Source: an uncultured Terrimonas sp. (GTDB taxonomy: Bacteria > Bacteroidota > Bacteroidia > Chitinophagales > Chitinophagaceae). Taken from it: a stretch of 9,195 nucleotides of DNA. The stretch spans positions 1-9,195 of the forward strand of contig CAMPJQ010000071.1 of NCBI GenBank assembly GCA_946886925.1, given 5' to 3'. Shown here in pieces: positions 1-7,896 of this stretch. The position numbers and the translations under genes were made by a program. Position 1 is the stretch's first letter; every line of letters starts with the position of its first letter. The notes under the pieces are model-generated. The model saw only the letters and a list, made by a program, of their open reading frames with translations. It ran no database searches and was not told the origin of the DNA.

Positions 1-1637
1 TTTTTATTTTTGTCAAACGACCATTGTGGTGCGCCTGAAGGAATAGCATTGATTCTTTCATAATTGTATCCGCCGCTACCATTAGAAGTAATTTTCATGC
101 CATGCATTACTTTATTGAGGTTTACTTCTGCTGTTTCCCAACGGATCAGATCAAAATAACGTTTACCCTCAAACGCCAGTTCTATTCTTCTTTCTCTGCG
201 GATCAGGTCGCGCATCTGCGTCTGTGTTGCACCAGGATACACATCGGTAAAAGTAGGAATACCGGCGCGTGTTCTGATCTGGTCCATTGCCGCGTATACT
301 GATTCATCGGGGCCAACAGACTCATTCTGCGCTTCAGCATAGTTCAACAATACTTCTGCGTAACGGAAATAGTAATAATTCTGCGCACTGGCCGCCCACT
401 GAAAAATATTCACGGTAGTATCCATACGCTTTTTGGTGCAGTAACCTGTATTCGTATTATCGGTGGCGTCTGCCAGGTCTATTTCATTACTGCCCGATCC
501 CACGGCGCTCAGGAAAGGCAAACCGTTAAACGTATTGCCATTGTACAAAATAGATTGCCTGAAACGGGGTTCCCTGTTGGCGTAGGGCCTGGCTGGATCG
601 TAACCTGAACCAGGGTCACCGATAGCTTTTCCGTTAGCCATGGCATAATCATCAACCAATTCCTGTGTGGGCGTAGAACCACCCCAGCTCAGCCATTGTG
701 TGCCTACGTTGTTGGGTCCCTGGTAGCCAAGAATATTACTACCCTGTTTTACAGTAAGATATTCGCGGTACAATATTCCTTCATCGTTATTGTTGCCGGT
801 TGTAAGAAAAAATTCATCGTATTTAGGGTAAAGCGAATAGCCCATTTCCATTACCTGTTTATTGGTAGCCGCCGCTGTAGCCCACCTGCTCAGGTCATTA
901 CCAGGGTTGTTGCGTTTGCTTGCGTAAAACAATTCTACCCAACCTTTAATGGTCAAAGCTGCGCCCCTGGTTATCTTTCCGGCGCCATCATTGCCGTTGT
1001 TTGCCGGCAGCATTGCAGCAGCATCTGCCAGTTCTTTTTGTATAAAATCAAAAGTTTCGTCAAAAGAGGCACGGGGATGAAAGATCGCTTCCCCGTCGGT
1101 TTCGCGGTTGTCAGGCTTAGTGATGAGTGGCACGCCCCCGTACAGCATCCATAGCTGGTGGTAAAAATAAGCACGCAATACTTTTGCTTCTCCCAGCTTT
1201 CCTTGTTTATATTCATCAGACAAAGCTGAATTTTCTACACCCGCGATAAACACGTTGCATTTTCTTACCCTTTTGTAAAGTGTAGTCCAGTCCAGCCACA
1301 TAGAAGCAGGCGCCCAGTCGTACCAAAGAACGGTATTCGCGTTTATAGTAACCTTGCTCCTTGCCACCTGCGAACTGATGTTCCAGTTAAAACCTGTCAT
1401 AAGATCATCGGTCCAGGAGTCAAAAGGTTCAAATATGAAATTGTATAAATCGGGGAGGTTGCTGTACACATCGTTCAACACCAGGTCGGCAGATGTTTCG
1501 GTAGAGAATGCCGTTTCGCTACTCACCGCGCCGGTGTTGGGCACTTCAAGAAAATCGTCTTTGCTGCAGCCCGAAAACAAAATGGCACAAACAATACTTA
1601 ATGAAAAAAGCTTGTTCTTATTTATAATAGGTTTCAT
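1..1637 (-). CDS. SusD-like outer-membrane nutrient-binding lipoprotein (C-terminus cut by window edge)
   Basis: Open from the ATG at 1637 to the left edge without a stop (545 codons seen); the last few dozen residues lie outside. SusD-family proteins are surface lipoproteins that cap a SusC barrel and capture the substrate, usually a glycan or oligosaccharide. Seen: a signal sequence ending in LFSGC with the lipidated Cys at residue 24, followed by S-K-D-D, which fits the Bacteroidota lipoprotein export signal for surface display. Family hallmarks are RYAEVLLNYAEAQNE at 425-439 and RRERRIELAFEGKRYFDL at about 480-497; the N-terminal FLEVPNTG segment is also typical. It starts 23 bp after the susC stop, so co-transcription and paired function are near certain. 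Substrate specificity cannot be read from the sequence. The family call is very secure. Confidence 0.96.
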   Translation of the reverse strand, partial: MKPIINKNKLFSLSIVCAILFSGCSKDDFLEVPNTGAVSSETAFSTETSADLVLNDVYSNLPDLYNFIFEPFDSWTDDLMTGFNWNISSQVARSKVTINANTVLWYDWAPASMWLDWTTLYKRVRKCNVFIAGVENSALSDEYKQGKLGEAKVLRAYFYHQLWMLYGGVPLITKPDNRETDGEAIFHPRASFDETFDFIQKELADAAAMLPANNGNDGAGKITRGAALTIKGWVELFYASKRNNPGNDLSRWATAAATNKQVMEMGYSLYPKYDEFFLTTGNNNDEGILYREYLTVKQGSNILGYQGPNNVGTQWLSWGGSTPTQELVDDYAMANGKAIGDPGSGYDPARPYANREPRFRQSILYNGNTFNGLPFLSAVGSGSNEIDLADATDNTNTGYCTKKRMDTTVNIFQWAASAQNYYYFRYAEVLLNYAEAQNESVGPDESVYAAMDQIRTRAGIPTFTDVYPGATQTQMRDLIRRERRIELAFEGKRYFDLIRWETAEVNLNKVMHGMKITSNGSGGYNYERINAIPSGAPQWSFDKNK

Positions 1638-1660
1638 GTGCTTTCAATTAAAGTTTACGA

Positions 1661-4600
1661 TTAAAATTGTACCCTCAATCCTGCTGTAAATGCTTTTTGT
1701 GTAGGGAAATACCATCCCCTGCCATTACTGATTTCCGGGTCAAAGTTTTCGATAGGCGTCCAGGTAATCATATTCTGTCCCGATAAGTATACTGTTACCA
1801 TACTCATACCCCACTTACCGGTGATGCTGTTGGGAATAGTATAACTCAGCATTCCTGTTCTTAACCGCAGGTAAGCCAGGCTTCTGTGCCAAAAGGTAGA
1901 AGTCTGAGTATTGTTCGGGCTGGGCGATGTAGTCATCCGTGGATAGGAAGCATCCGGATTTTCGGGAGTCCAGTAATCAAGTGTAGTAATGGCCGCGTTT
2001 TTATTGTTGTCAAATGCCCAGGCCGCGCTGCTTGAAATTTGTATATCCCGCTGACCCACACCCTGGAAGAGCAAAGACAGTTCAAAACCTTTGTAGCTGA
2101 TGCTGGGCGTAAAACCGTATATAACTGCAGGGTAAGAAGGATATCCCATGGCGATCTGATCGTTAAAATCTATGAGGCCATCAGGTTTACCATCCGGGCC
2201 GCTAATGTCTGCATAGCGAATATCGCCGGGATAAACATTCTGAGTAAATACCTGCTTTGCAATTCCATCTTTCAAAACACCGGGGCTGGCAAAATCAGCT
2301 TCAGTAAAATAGCCTATAGCTTTATAACCAAAAGGAACATCCAAAGGTCTGCCTGTTTTCCTCAGGTTGGGATTATCGAACGTGGCAGGATCTTCAAATA
2401 TCTCAACCATTTTGTTTTTCACATAAGTAAAATTACCACTGATACCTATGCGCAGGTCTCTGGAAATATTATAGTCGCTTGAAACTGTGAACTCGAAGCC
2501 CCGGTTCTCCATTATACCAGCATTTACCTGCGACAGGTCTACTCCATACTCTACGGGAACCGTTACATTAGGAGCAAGAAGCATGTTGGCTCTCTTCTCC
2601 CTGAAATAATCTGCTTCAAAACTGAGCAAGCCGTTAAACAATCTTGCCTCAATACCAATGTCGGTTTTAGACGCTTTTTCCCAGGTAATGTTGGGGTTAG
2701 GTTCAGCCCGCTCATACAAACCCTGGGTTTGGGTTCCGTTTAAAATAGCGGAGTTGCCATACAGTGTAAACCCTGTTTGATATTGGTAGGGACTTCCGGC
2801 AAGATTTGCCGACTGCCCCCATGATGCCCGCAGTTTCAGTTCATCCATCCATTTTATGTTTTCCATAAATTTTTCCTGCGACAACCGCCATGCGGCGGAA
2901 AATGCAGGAAAAAATCCAAACCGTTTCCCCGGAGCAAAATAGTAGTGCCCGTCGTAGCGACCTGCGGCTTCAAACATATATTTGTTATCGAAGCCATACG
3001 TTACCCTATATACTACCGAACGCTGCCTGGTGCCCATAGAATTGCCATCGTTACTGAGGTCGGTTTCACCCGAACCACCAGCAAACAGTTCGGGAATAGG
3101 CAGGTTATAATTATTCCTGCCGGCACTAAAACGTTGTGACGTTGTATTTCTGGATTCGAGCACTACCAAACCAGTTACAGCATGATTACCGAAGTCTGCC
3201 GCATAATTGATATAACCCTGGTAAGTAAATGCCTGGGTTTGGTGATATTCCTGACTGAATGATGGAAGTGTAGATGGCGCTATTAATGGATAAGTATATG
3301 GATTTGTAGTAGTATCAACAGTATAGAAAGGAAAAGGTTCGTACCATGCACGGGTAACGCTTGTTATACCGCTATTGGTAGTATTGAAGGGATCGAAGGG
3401 ATTAAAGTCGTATGAACCTACAAACTTCAGGCTCAGTCCTTTTACAGGTAATTTCTGTTCAATAGAGAGCTGGCTAAGCAGGGTGTTACCGGTAATATCC
3501 TGGTAGCTTGGGTTATCGTAAAAATAGGCGTACATGTAAGGATGCAGCCCGTTGCTGTATATTAAAGGAGTACTGTTGGAAACAGTGTTGATCAGATTTT
3601 CAAAAAGACTCTGGCTGTTATATCCTGCGCCGGTAAGGTTTCTTTTTTCAACGCGACCATTTAATGACAAGCCTATTGTTGTGGTTTTGGTAGCCTGGGC
3701 CTGGAGGTTGGCAGAAACATTATAACGCTGGTATTTTATGCCGGGGAACATCCCCTCCTGGTTCAGGTAGCCCAGCCCCATCGCATATTTAATTGCTTCC
3801 GTACCGCCATTAAGCGTTAAACTATGACTGGTTATTAAGGTATTTTTTAAAATCATATCTCCCACCGGGTCAATATTGGGATATTTGTCCGGATCAGAGC
3901 CATCACGGTATTTTTGTAATTCATTTTCATCAAAAGGCATTTCTGTTGATCCCGCATTACGGGCGCCTTCATTTTTCATCAGGGCATATTGATACGAATT
4001 AACAAAACGGGGAATAACTGTAGGGTTTTGAAAACCCACATACCCATCGTAGCTCAGGGTAGGTTTGCCGGTTTTACCTTTTTTAGTGGTAACCAGAATT
4101 ACACCATTAGCGCCACCCAGGCCGTAAGGCGCCACAGCAGCAGCGTCCTTTAATACATTAATCGTTTCAATATCCGCCGGGTTTAACTGGCTGAAGTTCC
4201 TGGGAACCCCATCCACTATCAGCAGCGGAGCTGAGTTACCGTTGGTACCAATTCCCCGTATCATTATCCGGGAGGCATCGTTACCTGCCTGTCCACTGGC
4301 TTGTGTAAACAATACGCCGGACGCCCTGCCACCCAGAGTATTGGTGAGGTCGCCTACCGGCTGGCGTTGAATATCTCCTCCTTTAACAGAGGAAACCGAA
4401 GCTGTGAGCGAGGTCTTCTTTTGTGTACCATATCCCACAACCACCACTTCTTCTAAATTGTCAGTACCGGTTTCCAGCTCAAAATTTTGTACGCCTCCGC
4501 TGGTAATTACCCTTTCCTGGCTAACCATGCCGGTAAAGGACACTACCAGAACACTGCCCGATCCGGGCACCGTGATTGTAAAACTCCCTTCCGGATCGGT

Positions 4601-4768
4601 AATAACAGACTCACCGCCTTTTATATTAACAGTGGCTCCGGGGAGCGCTTCGCCGGTTGACCTGCTTGTAACTTTACCCGAAATTTGTAGTGACTGTGAA
4701 AAAACTTCCAAAGTGAGGCTATGCAATAGAAATACTATGCATAACTGCAATGCAATTTTCATTTTCAT
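1661..4768 (-). CDS. SusC-like TonB-dependent outer-membrane transporter
   Basis: A 1035-residue TonB-dependent receptor that, with the SusD partner downstream, imports a ligand across the outer membrane using energy from TonB-ExbB-ExbD. I chose the ATG at 4768 (MKMKIALQLC...); an in-frame TTG at 4774 is less likely, and an ATG at 4762 is also possible. Domains: signal peptide about 1-25; carboxypeptidase-regulatory-like beta-sandwich about 28-105 (ISGKVTSRSTGEALPGATV); TonB-box-like EEVVVVGYG at 106-114; plug about 115-230, with RIMIRGIGTNGNSAPLLIVDG and LKDAAAVAPYGLGGANGVIL; then the beta-barrel to the C-terminal LRVQF, ending in the aromatic residue usual for outer-membrane proteins. No N-terminal STN domain is present, so direct signalling to an ECF anti-sigma factor is not expected. 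Length and domain order are normal for the family and no frameshift was seen. The substrate is unknown. Confidence 0.97.
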   Translation of the reverse strand: MKMKIALQLCIVFLLHSLTLEVFSQSLQISGKVTSRSTGEALPGATVNIKGGESVITDPEGSFTITVPGSGSVLVVSFTGMVSQERVITSGGVQNFELETGTDNLEEVVVVGYGTQKKTSLTASVSSVKGGDIQRQPVGDLTNTLGGRASGVLFTQASGQAGNDASRIMIRGIGTNGNSAPLLIVDGVPRNFSQLNPADIETINVLKDAAAVAPYGLGGANGVILVTTKKGKTGKPTLSYDGYVGFQNPTVIPRFVNSYQYALMKNEGARNAGSTEMPFDENELQKYRDGSDPDKYPNIDPVGDMILKNTLITSHSLTLNGGTEAIKYAMGLGYLNQEGMFPGIKYQRYNVSANLQAQATKTTTIGLSLNGRVEKRNLTGAGYNSQSLFENLINTVSNSTPLIYSNGLHPYMYAYFYDNPSYQDITGNTLLSQLSIEQKLPVKGLSLKFVGSYDFNPFDPFNTTNSGITSVTRAWYEPFPFYTVDTTTNPYTYPLIAPSTLPSFSQEYHQTQAFTYQGYINYAADFGNHAVTGLVVLESRNTTSQRFSAGRNNYNLPIPELFAGGSGETDLSNDGNSMGTRQRSVVYRVTYGFDNKYMFEAAGRYDGHYYFAPGKRFGFFPAFSAAWRLSQEKFMENIKWMDELKLRASWGQSANLAGSPYQYQTGFTLYGNSAILNGTQTQGLYERAEPNPNITWEKASKTDIGIEARLFNGLLSFEADYFREKRANMLLAPNVTVPVEYGVDLSQVNAGIMENRGFEFTVSSDYNISRDLRIGISGNFTYVKNKMVEIFEDPATFDNPNLRKTGRPLDVPFGYKAIGYFTEADFASPGVLKDGIAKQVFTQNVYPGDIRYADISGPDGKPDGLIDFNDQIAMGYPSYPAVIYGFTPSISYKGFELSLLFQGVGQRDIQISSSAAWAFDNNKNAAITTLDYWTPENPDASYPRMTTSPSPNNTQTSTFWHRSLAYLRLRTGMLSYTIPNSITGKWGMSMVTVYLSGQNMITWTPIENFDPEISNGRGWYFPTQKAFTAGLRVQF

Positions 4769-4779
4769 AAGCAATCAAT

Positions 4780-4876
4780 TAATGGCAGTTGGTGATCAAT
4801 GGTTTGGTCAGATCATAAAACTATTAAAAAAAACCACTTTCCATTAGTTTTGCACTACATCACCACTTCATCATTA
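4780..4876. promoter_or_regulatory. Cluster of four ACCA-(N)-CCATT-like elements, candidate operators
   Basis: Two similar elements read on the plus strand: ACCACTTTCCATTA (4833-4846) and ACCACTTCATCATTA (4862-4876), offset by 29 bp. Two read on the minus strand: ACCAACTGCCATTA (4793 down to 4780), which matches the first at 11 of 14 positions, and a shorter-spaced ACCAAACCATTG (4808 down to 4797). They sit between the two divergent genes, one beside the susC start and others around the likely regulator promoter. Recurrence in a short gap suggests binding sites for the adjacent LuxR-type regulator, but the region has low complexity and chance similarity is possible. Binding is inferred only. 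Confidence 0.35.
4845..4852 (+). promoter_or_regulatory. Candidate -7 promoter element for the regulator gene
   Basis: TAGTTTTG exactly matches the Bacteroidota -7 consensus TAnnTTTG. Transcription starting just downstream would give a leader of roughly 100 nt before the ATG at 4958. No TTTG is present at the expected -33 position, and AT-rich DNA yields such octamers by chance. The octamer overlaps one of the repeated intergenic elements, which would allow autoregulation. A second, weaker candidate, TAGCTTTA, lies at 4938-4945, close to the start codon. Confidence 0.3.
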
Positions 4877-4957
4877 TATGCCATTTACACCTAAAGTACT
4901 ATCTCAATAATACATCTAAGTGCTTTTTCGCTTACCTTAGCTTTAACTTTCTGCTAT

Positions 4958-7882
4958 ATGAAGCGAACGTTTGCATTGCTAATTGCTTTAAGATTATGTA
5001 CCTGGGGATTTGGTCAAAACACAATCGGACTTCCGGAAATCATCAATTATTCTAAACACACCTATAAGGCCGGAACCCAAAATTGGGATATTTGCCAGGA
5101 CATAAATGGACTGCTTTATTTTGCGAATAATGAAGGGCTTTTAAGCTTTGATGGAACCTACTGGAAAACGTACCCGCTTCCCAATAAAACAATCGTTCGT
5201 TCGGTAGCAATAGGCGCCGACAATAATATATATACGGGCGGACAGGACGAGATCGGTTATTTTTCACCCGATTCAAAAGGCTCCCTGACTTATCATTCCT
5301 TAAAAAACCTTATTCCCGAAAAATACAGATCCTTTGCCGATGTATGGGATATTATTTGCAGGGATGACCAGGTTTTCTTTCGCTCCAATGAACAAATATT
5401 ACAATTTTCGGGTAGTACAATTACAGTGCACCCTGCTCCTAACTGGTTATTCATGGGAGCCACCAAAGATCTGTTCATTGCACAGGATTATTACAGCGGC
5501 ATACTCAGTTTCGATAAAGATGGGTGGACAACGGTTGCCCCCAAAGATGCATTACCACAGGGTTTTCTTATTACAGCAGTACTGCCCGCAGGGAAAGACA
5601 GTACTTTTATAACAAGTCTGAAACATGGCATATACCTGTTCACAAAAAATAGGCTCACTTCCTTTTCTCCACCGGCACTTGAAGCTGTTGCAGCGTATAA
5701 TATATACAATGCTGCGGTTATTGATGAAAACCGTTTTGCCCTGGCTACTACCACCAGGGGTTGTATCATAATAGATAAAAAAGGCAACCCCGTTCAGCAG
5801 TTTTCACGTTTGGAAGGTCTGCAAAACAACAACGTGCTCAGTATTTTTCCCGATAAGAATAAAAATCTTTGGCTGGGTCTTGACAACGGCATTGATTTTA
5901 TAGCCTACAACAGCGCTATCAAACACATTTTTCCTGATATGCCCAATGAAGGAGCCGGCTACTCGTCTATTATTTACAACAATCATTTATATATAGCCAC
6001 TACAAATGGATTATACCAGGCTCCTTTATACGAGAATGAAGATCTGAGTTTTGTAAAAGGAAGTTTTAAGCTGGTTGAAAATACCAGGGGACAGGTTTGG
6101 AATCTTTCTGAAGTAAACGGGAAACTCCTGATCGGACATCATGAAGGTTTTCTCGAGGTTAAAGGCGACAAGGCCATTGTTATGGATAATACTACCGGAT
6201 TCTGGACTTTTTTGCCCTTAACTTCTGTCTCACCCTCCCCTGTTATGGTAGCAGGCACTTACAATGGAATACGATTTTATGATTATCAAAACGAGCAGTT
6301 CACCAGGAAGCATGTTGACGCAAATTTTGAGTCGGCCCGTTTTGTAACCGTTTCCAATAATAATGTATGGGTGTCTCATCCCTACAAAGGTATATACCGC
6401 GTACAGTTGCAGCGCAATGGTGAAACAATAGTAAAAGCATATACGGGTAAACAGGGTGTAGGACTAAGCCCCAATGGCAACTATATTTTTAAAATAAAGC
6501 ACCGGGTGGTGGTTACTACCGAAAATGGAATATATGAATACAATGAGCAGTTGGACCAATTTGAACCTTCCGTTTACTTTAAATCCCTTTTCGGGAATAC
6601 CGTTGTACGTTACCTGAAAGAAGATCCCGCGGGAAATATATGGTTTGTGTTTGGTAAAAATCTTGGAGTAATAGACTATTCAGCCAATAAACCAAATATC
6701 ATTTATATAAGCGAGCTTAACAGCAAATTAGTGAGTGGGCTTGAACAGGTATATGCTGCAGATGAACACAATATTTTTGTTGGATCAGAGAAAGGATATT
6801 TTCATATCAATTATGTTAAATACAAGCTCAATCATCCACTCCTGCAGGTACAATTACGGAAGGCCATTGTAAGAGGCGCAACCGACAGTTTATTATTCAA
6901 TGGCTATTTTAATAAGGTTAATGAACCACAACTGCAAATTGCTAAAGCTGTTGTTTCGTATCAATGGAATTCATTTCACTTTGAATTTTCATCACCCCTC
7001 TATGAGCAGCAATCCAATATCGAATACAGCTGTTTTTTAAAAGGATACGACAACAAATGGTCGGAATGGAGCAATAAAACAGAAAGGGAATATGTGTACC
7101 TCCCCGCAGGCAGTTACGAGTTGGCGATCAGAGCAAGAAATAACATGGGGAGTGAATCGCAGGCATATAAATATTCATTTATGATACTTCCTCCCTGGTA
7201 TCAGACATGGTGGGCATACACCCTTTACGCCTGTATAGTGTTGTATGGGTTGTATTTGGTATACCGCTGGCAGAAACAAAAATTCATGCGGCAGCGCCAG
7301 CGGTATGAAGAGAGACAAAAACAATTGCGGGACCTGCACCAGCTTGAGCTGGAAAAAAATGAAAAGGAAATTGTAAAGCTGCGCAATGAAAAACTTGAAG
7401 CAGAAATAAATCATAAAAACAAGGAAATGGCCTCAGCCACCATGCACCTTGTAAAAAAAGGAGAACTGATATCCCGCATAAAAGATGAACTGCAGCGCCT
7501 TACTAAAAATACAGGGGAAGAAAAATCACTGGATGCATTAAAAAAAATGATCAGGACCTTAGGAGAGGACGATAAGGTGGACGAGGACTGGGAGCATTTT
7601 ACCGTTCATTTTGATAAAGCGCATAATGATTTTTTTGTAGCCCTAAAGGAAAAACACAGCAACCTTACCCCCAACGAGCTTAAATTATGTGCCTATCTGC
7701 GTATGAACCTCAGCACCAAAGAAATGGCACAACTCATGAACATTTCCGTTAGAGGCGTGGAAATAAGCCGGTACCGGCTGAGGAAAAAACTACAAATCCC
7801 TACGGAAACGAATTTGTTTACATACCTGCTCGATTTTCACGGGAATGGTAAAGATATCTCAAATTTGAGATTTGAAATTTGA
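4958..7882 (+). CDS. Membrane-spanning one-component regulator: beta-propeller sensor, Y_Y_Y domain, LuxR-type HTH
   Basis: A 974-residue protein predicted to sense a periplasmic ligand and bind DNA from the inner membrane. Seen: signal peptide about 1-20 (ends GFG|Q); a long extracytoplasmic part with Reg_prop-type propeller blades, for example WDICQDINGLLYFANNEG near 43 and NNVLSIFPDKNKNLWLGLDNG near 291; a triple-tyrosine (Y_Y_Y) domain about 680-744, with YSCFLKGYDNKWSEWS and YLPAGSYELAIRARN; one membrane helix about 751-770; a charged coiled coil about 772-850; and a LuxR-like helix-turn-helix about 903-965, with LTPNELKLCAYL, STKEMAQLMNISVRGVEISR and RLRKKL. The histidine kinase, ATPase and receiver domains of the related hybrid two-component systems are absent, so signalling is probably direct. 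It is transcribed divergently from susC, the classic position for the operon's regulator. Its stop codon lies within a palindromic repeat. Architecture is sure; target and ligand are inferred or unknown. Confidence 0.93.
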   Translation: MKRTFALLIALRLCTWGFGQNTIGLPEIINYSKHTYKAGTQNWDICQDINGLLYFANNEGLLSFDGTYWKTYPLPNKTIVRSVAIGADNNIYTGGQDEIGYFSPDSKGSLTYHSLKNLIPEKYRSFADVWDIICRDDQVFFRSNEQILQFSGSTITVHPAPNWLFMGATKDLFIAQDYYSGILSFDKDGWTTVAPKDALPQGFLITAVLPAGKDSTFITSLKHGIYLFTKNRLTSFSPPALEAVAAYNIYNAAVIDENRFALATTTRGCIIIDKKGNPVQQFSRLEGLQNNNVLSIFPDKNKNLWLGLDNGIDFIAYNSAIKHIFPDMPNEGAGYSSIIYNNHLYIATTNGLYQAPLYENEDLSFVKGSFKLVENTRGQVWNLSEVNGKLLIGHHEGFLEVKGDKAIVMDNTTGFWTFLPLTSVSPSPVMVAGTYNGIRFYDYQNEQFTRKHVDANFESARFVTVSNNNVWVSHPYKGIYRVQLQRNGETIVKAYTGKQGVGLSPNGNYIFKIKHRVVVTTENGIYEYNEQLDQFEPSVYFKSLFGNTVVRYLKEDPAGNIWFVFGKNLGVIDYSANKPNIIYISELNSKLVSGLEQVYAADEHNIFVGSEKGYFHINYVKYKLNHPLLQVQLRKAIVRGATDSLLFNGYFNKVNEPQLQIAKAVVSYQWNSFHFEFSSPLYEQQSNIEYSCFLKGYDNKWSEWSNKTEREYVYLPAGSYELAIRARNNMGSESQAYKYSFMILPPWYQTWWAYTLYACIVLYGLYLVYRWQKQKFMRQRQRYEERQKQLRDLHQLELEKNEKEIVKLRNEKLEAEINHKNKEMASATMHLVKKGELISRIKDELQRLTKNTGEEKSLDALKKMIRTLGEDDKVDEDWEHFTVHFDKAHNDFFVALKEKHSNLTPNELKLCAYLRMNLSTKEMAQLMNISVRGVEISRYRLRKKLQIPTETNLFTYLLDFHGNGKDISNLRFEI

Positions 7883-7896
7883 AATTTCAAATCTCC
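7856..7896. repeat. Heptamer-phased palindromic repeat at the convergent gene junction
   Basis: Six consecutive 7-bp units with consensus near ATTTGAA: ATCTCAA, ATTTGAG, ATTTGAA, ATTTGAA, ATTTCAA and a partial ATCTCC. It contains a perfect 16-bp palindrome, ATCTCAAATTTGAGAT (7856-7871), and a perfect 29-bp inverted repeat (7867-7895: 14-bp arms around a central G at 7881). The two overlap, so they are alternative structures. The repeat supplies the last codons and the TGA of the regulator and ends one base before the stop codon of the opposing lipoprotein gene. The 29-bp hairpin could act as a bidirectional terminator or mRNA 3' stabiliser, though it is AT-rich and lacks a clean U tract. It may also be one copy of a dispersed intergenic repeat. 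Confidence 0.8.

Larger units (their letters stand above)
4769..4957. promoter_or_regulatory. Divergent intergenic region between susC and the regulator gene
   Basis: This 189-bp AT-rich gap must hold the promoters of both the leftward susC-susD operon and the rightward regulator gene. It contains an A8 run (4826-4833), an inverted repeat AAAACTA/TAGTTTT (4817-4823 and 4845-4851), and several ACCA...CCATT-like elements described separately. On the minus strand, TACTTTAG (4891-4898) and TATTATTG (4905-4912) each differ by one base from the Bacteroidota -7 consensus TAnnTTTG, but neither has a TTTG at the usual -33 spacing, so the susC promoter is not assigned. No clear Shine-Dalgarno sequence precedes either start codon, which is common in this phylum. 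Confidence 0.75.

Noticed and set aside
696..1154. 152-codon plus-strand ORF opposite the SusD gene
   Set aside because: It lies wholly antisense to an unmistakable SusD coding sequence, and its product shows no recognisable domain; it is a shadow of that gene's codon pattern.
2039..2482. 147-codon plus-strand ORF opposite the SusC barrel
   Set aside because: Antisense to well-conserved barrel sequence with no independent coding evidence.
4769..4774. TTG start at 4774 for SusC
   Set aside because: An in-frame ATG two codons later (4768) gives a normal signal peptide, and no ribosome binding site supports the TTG.
4793..4815. TGATC/GATCA inverted repeat in the susC leader as a riboswitch or attenuator
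   Set aside because: Only a 5-bp stem with a 13-nt loop and no U tract or conserved riboswitch core; not distinguishable from chance.
4404..4847. 147-codon plus-strand ORF spanning the susC 5' end and part of the intergenic region
   Set aside because: Antisense to the SusC signal peptide, N-terminal domain and TonB box; no recognisable protein features, and the SusC frame explains the openness.
4958..7882. Hybrid two-component system histidine kinase
   Set aside because: No H-box, ATP-binding N/G boxes or receiver domain follow the membrane helix; the protein goes straight from coiled coil to LuxR-type HTH.
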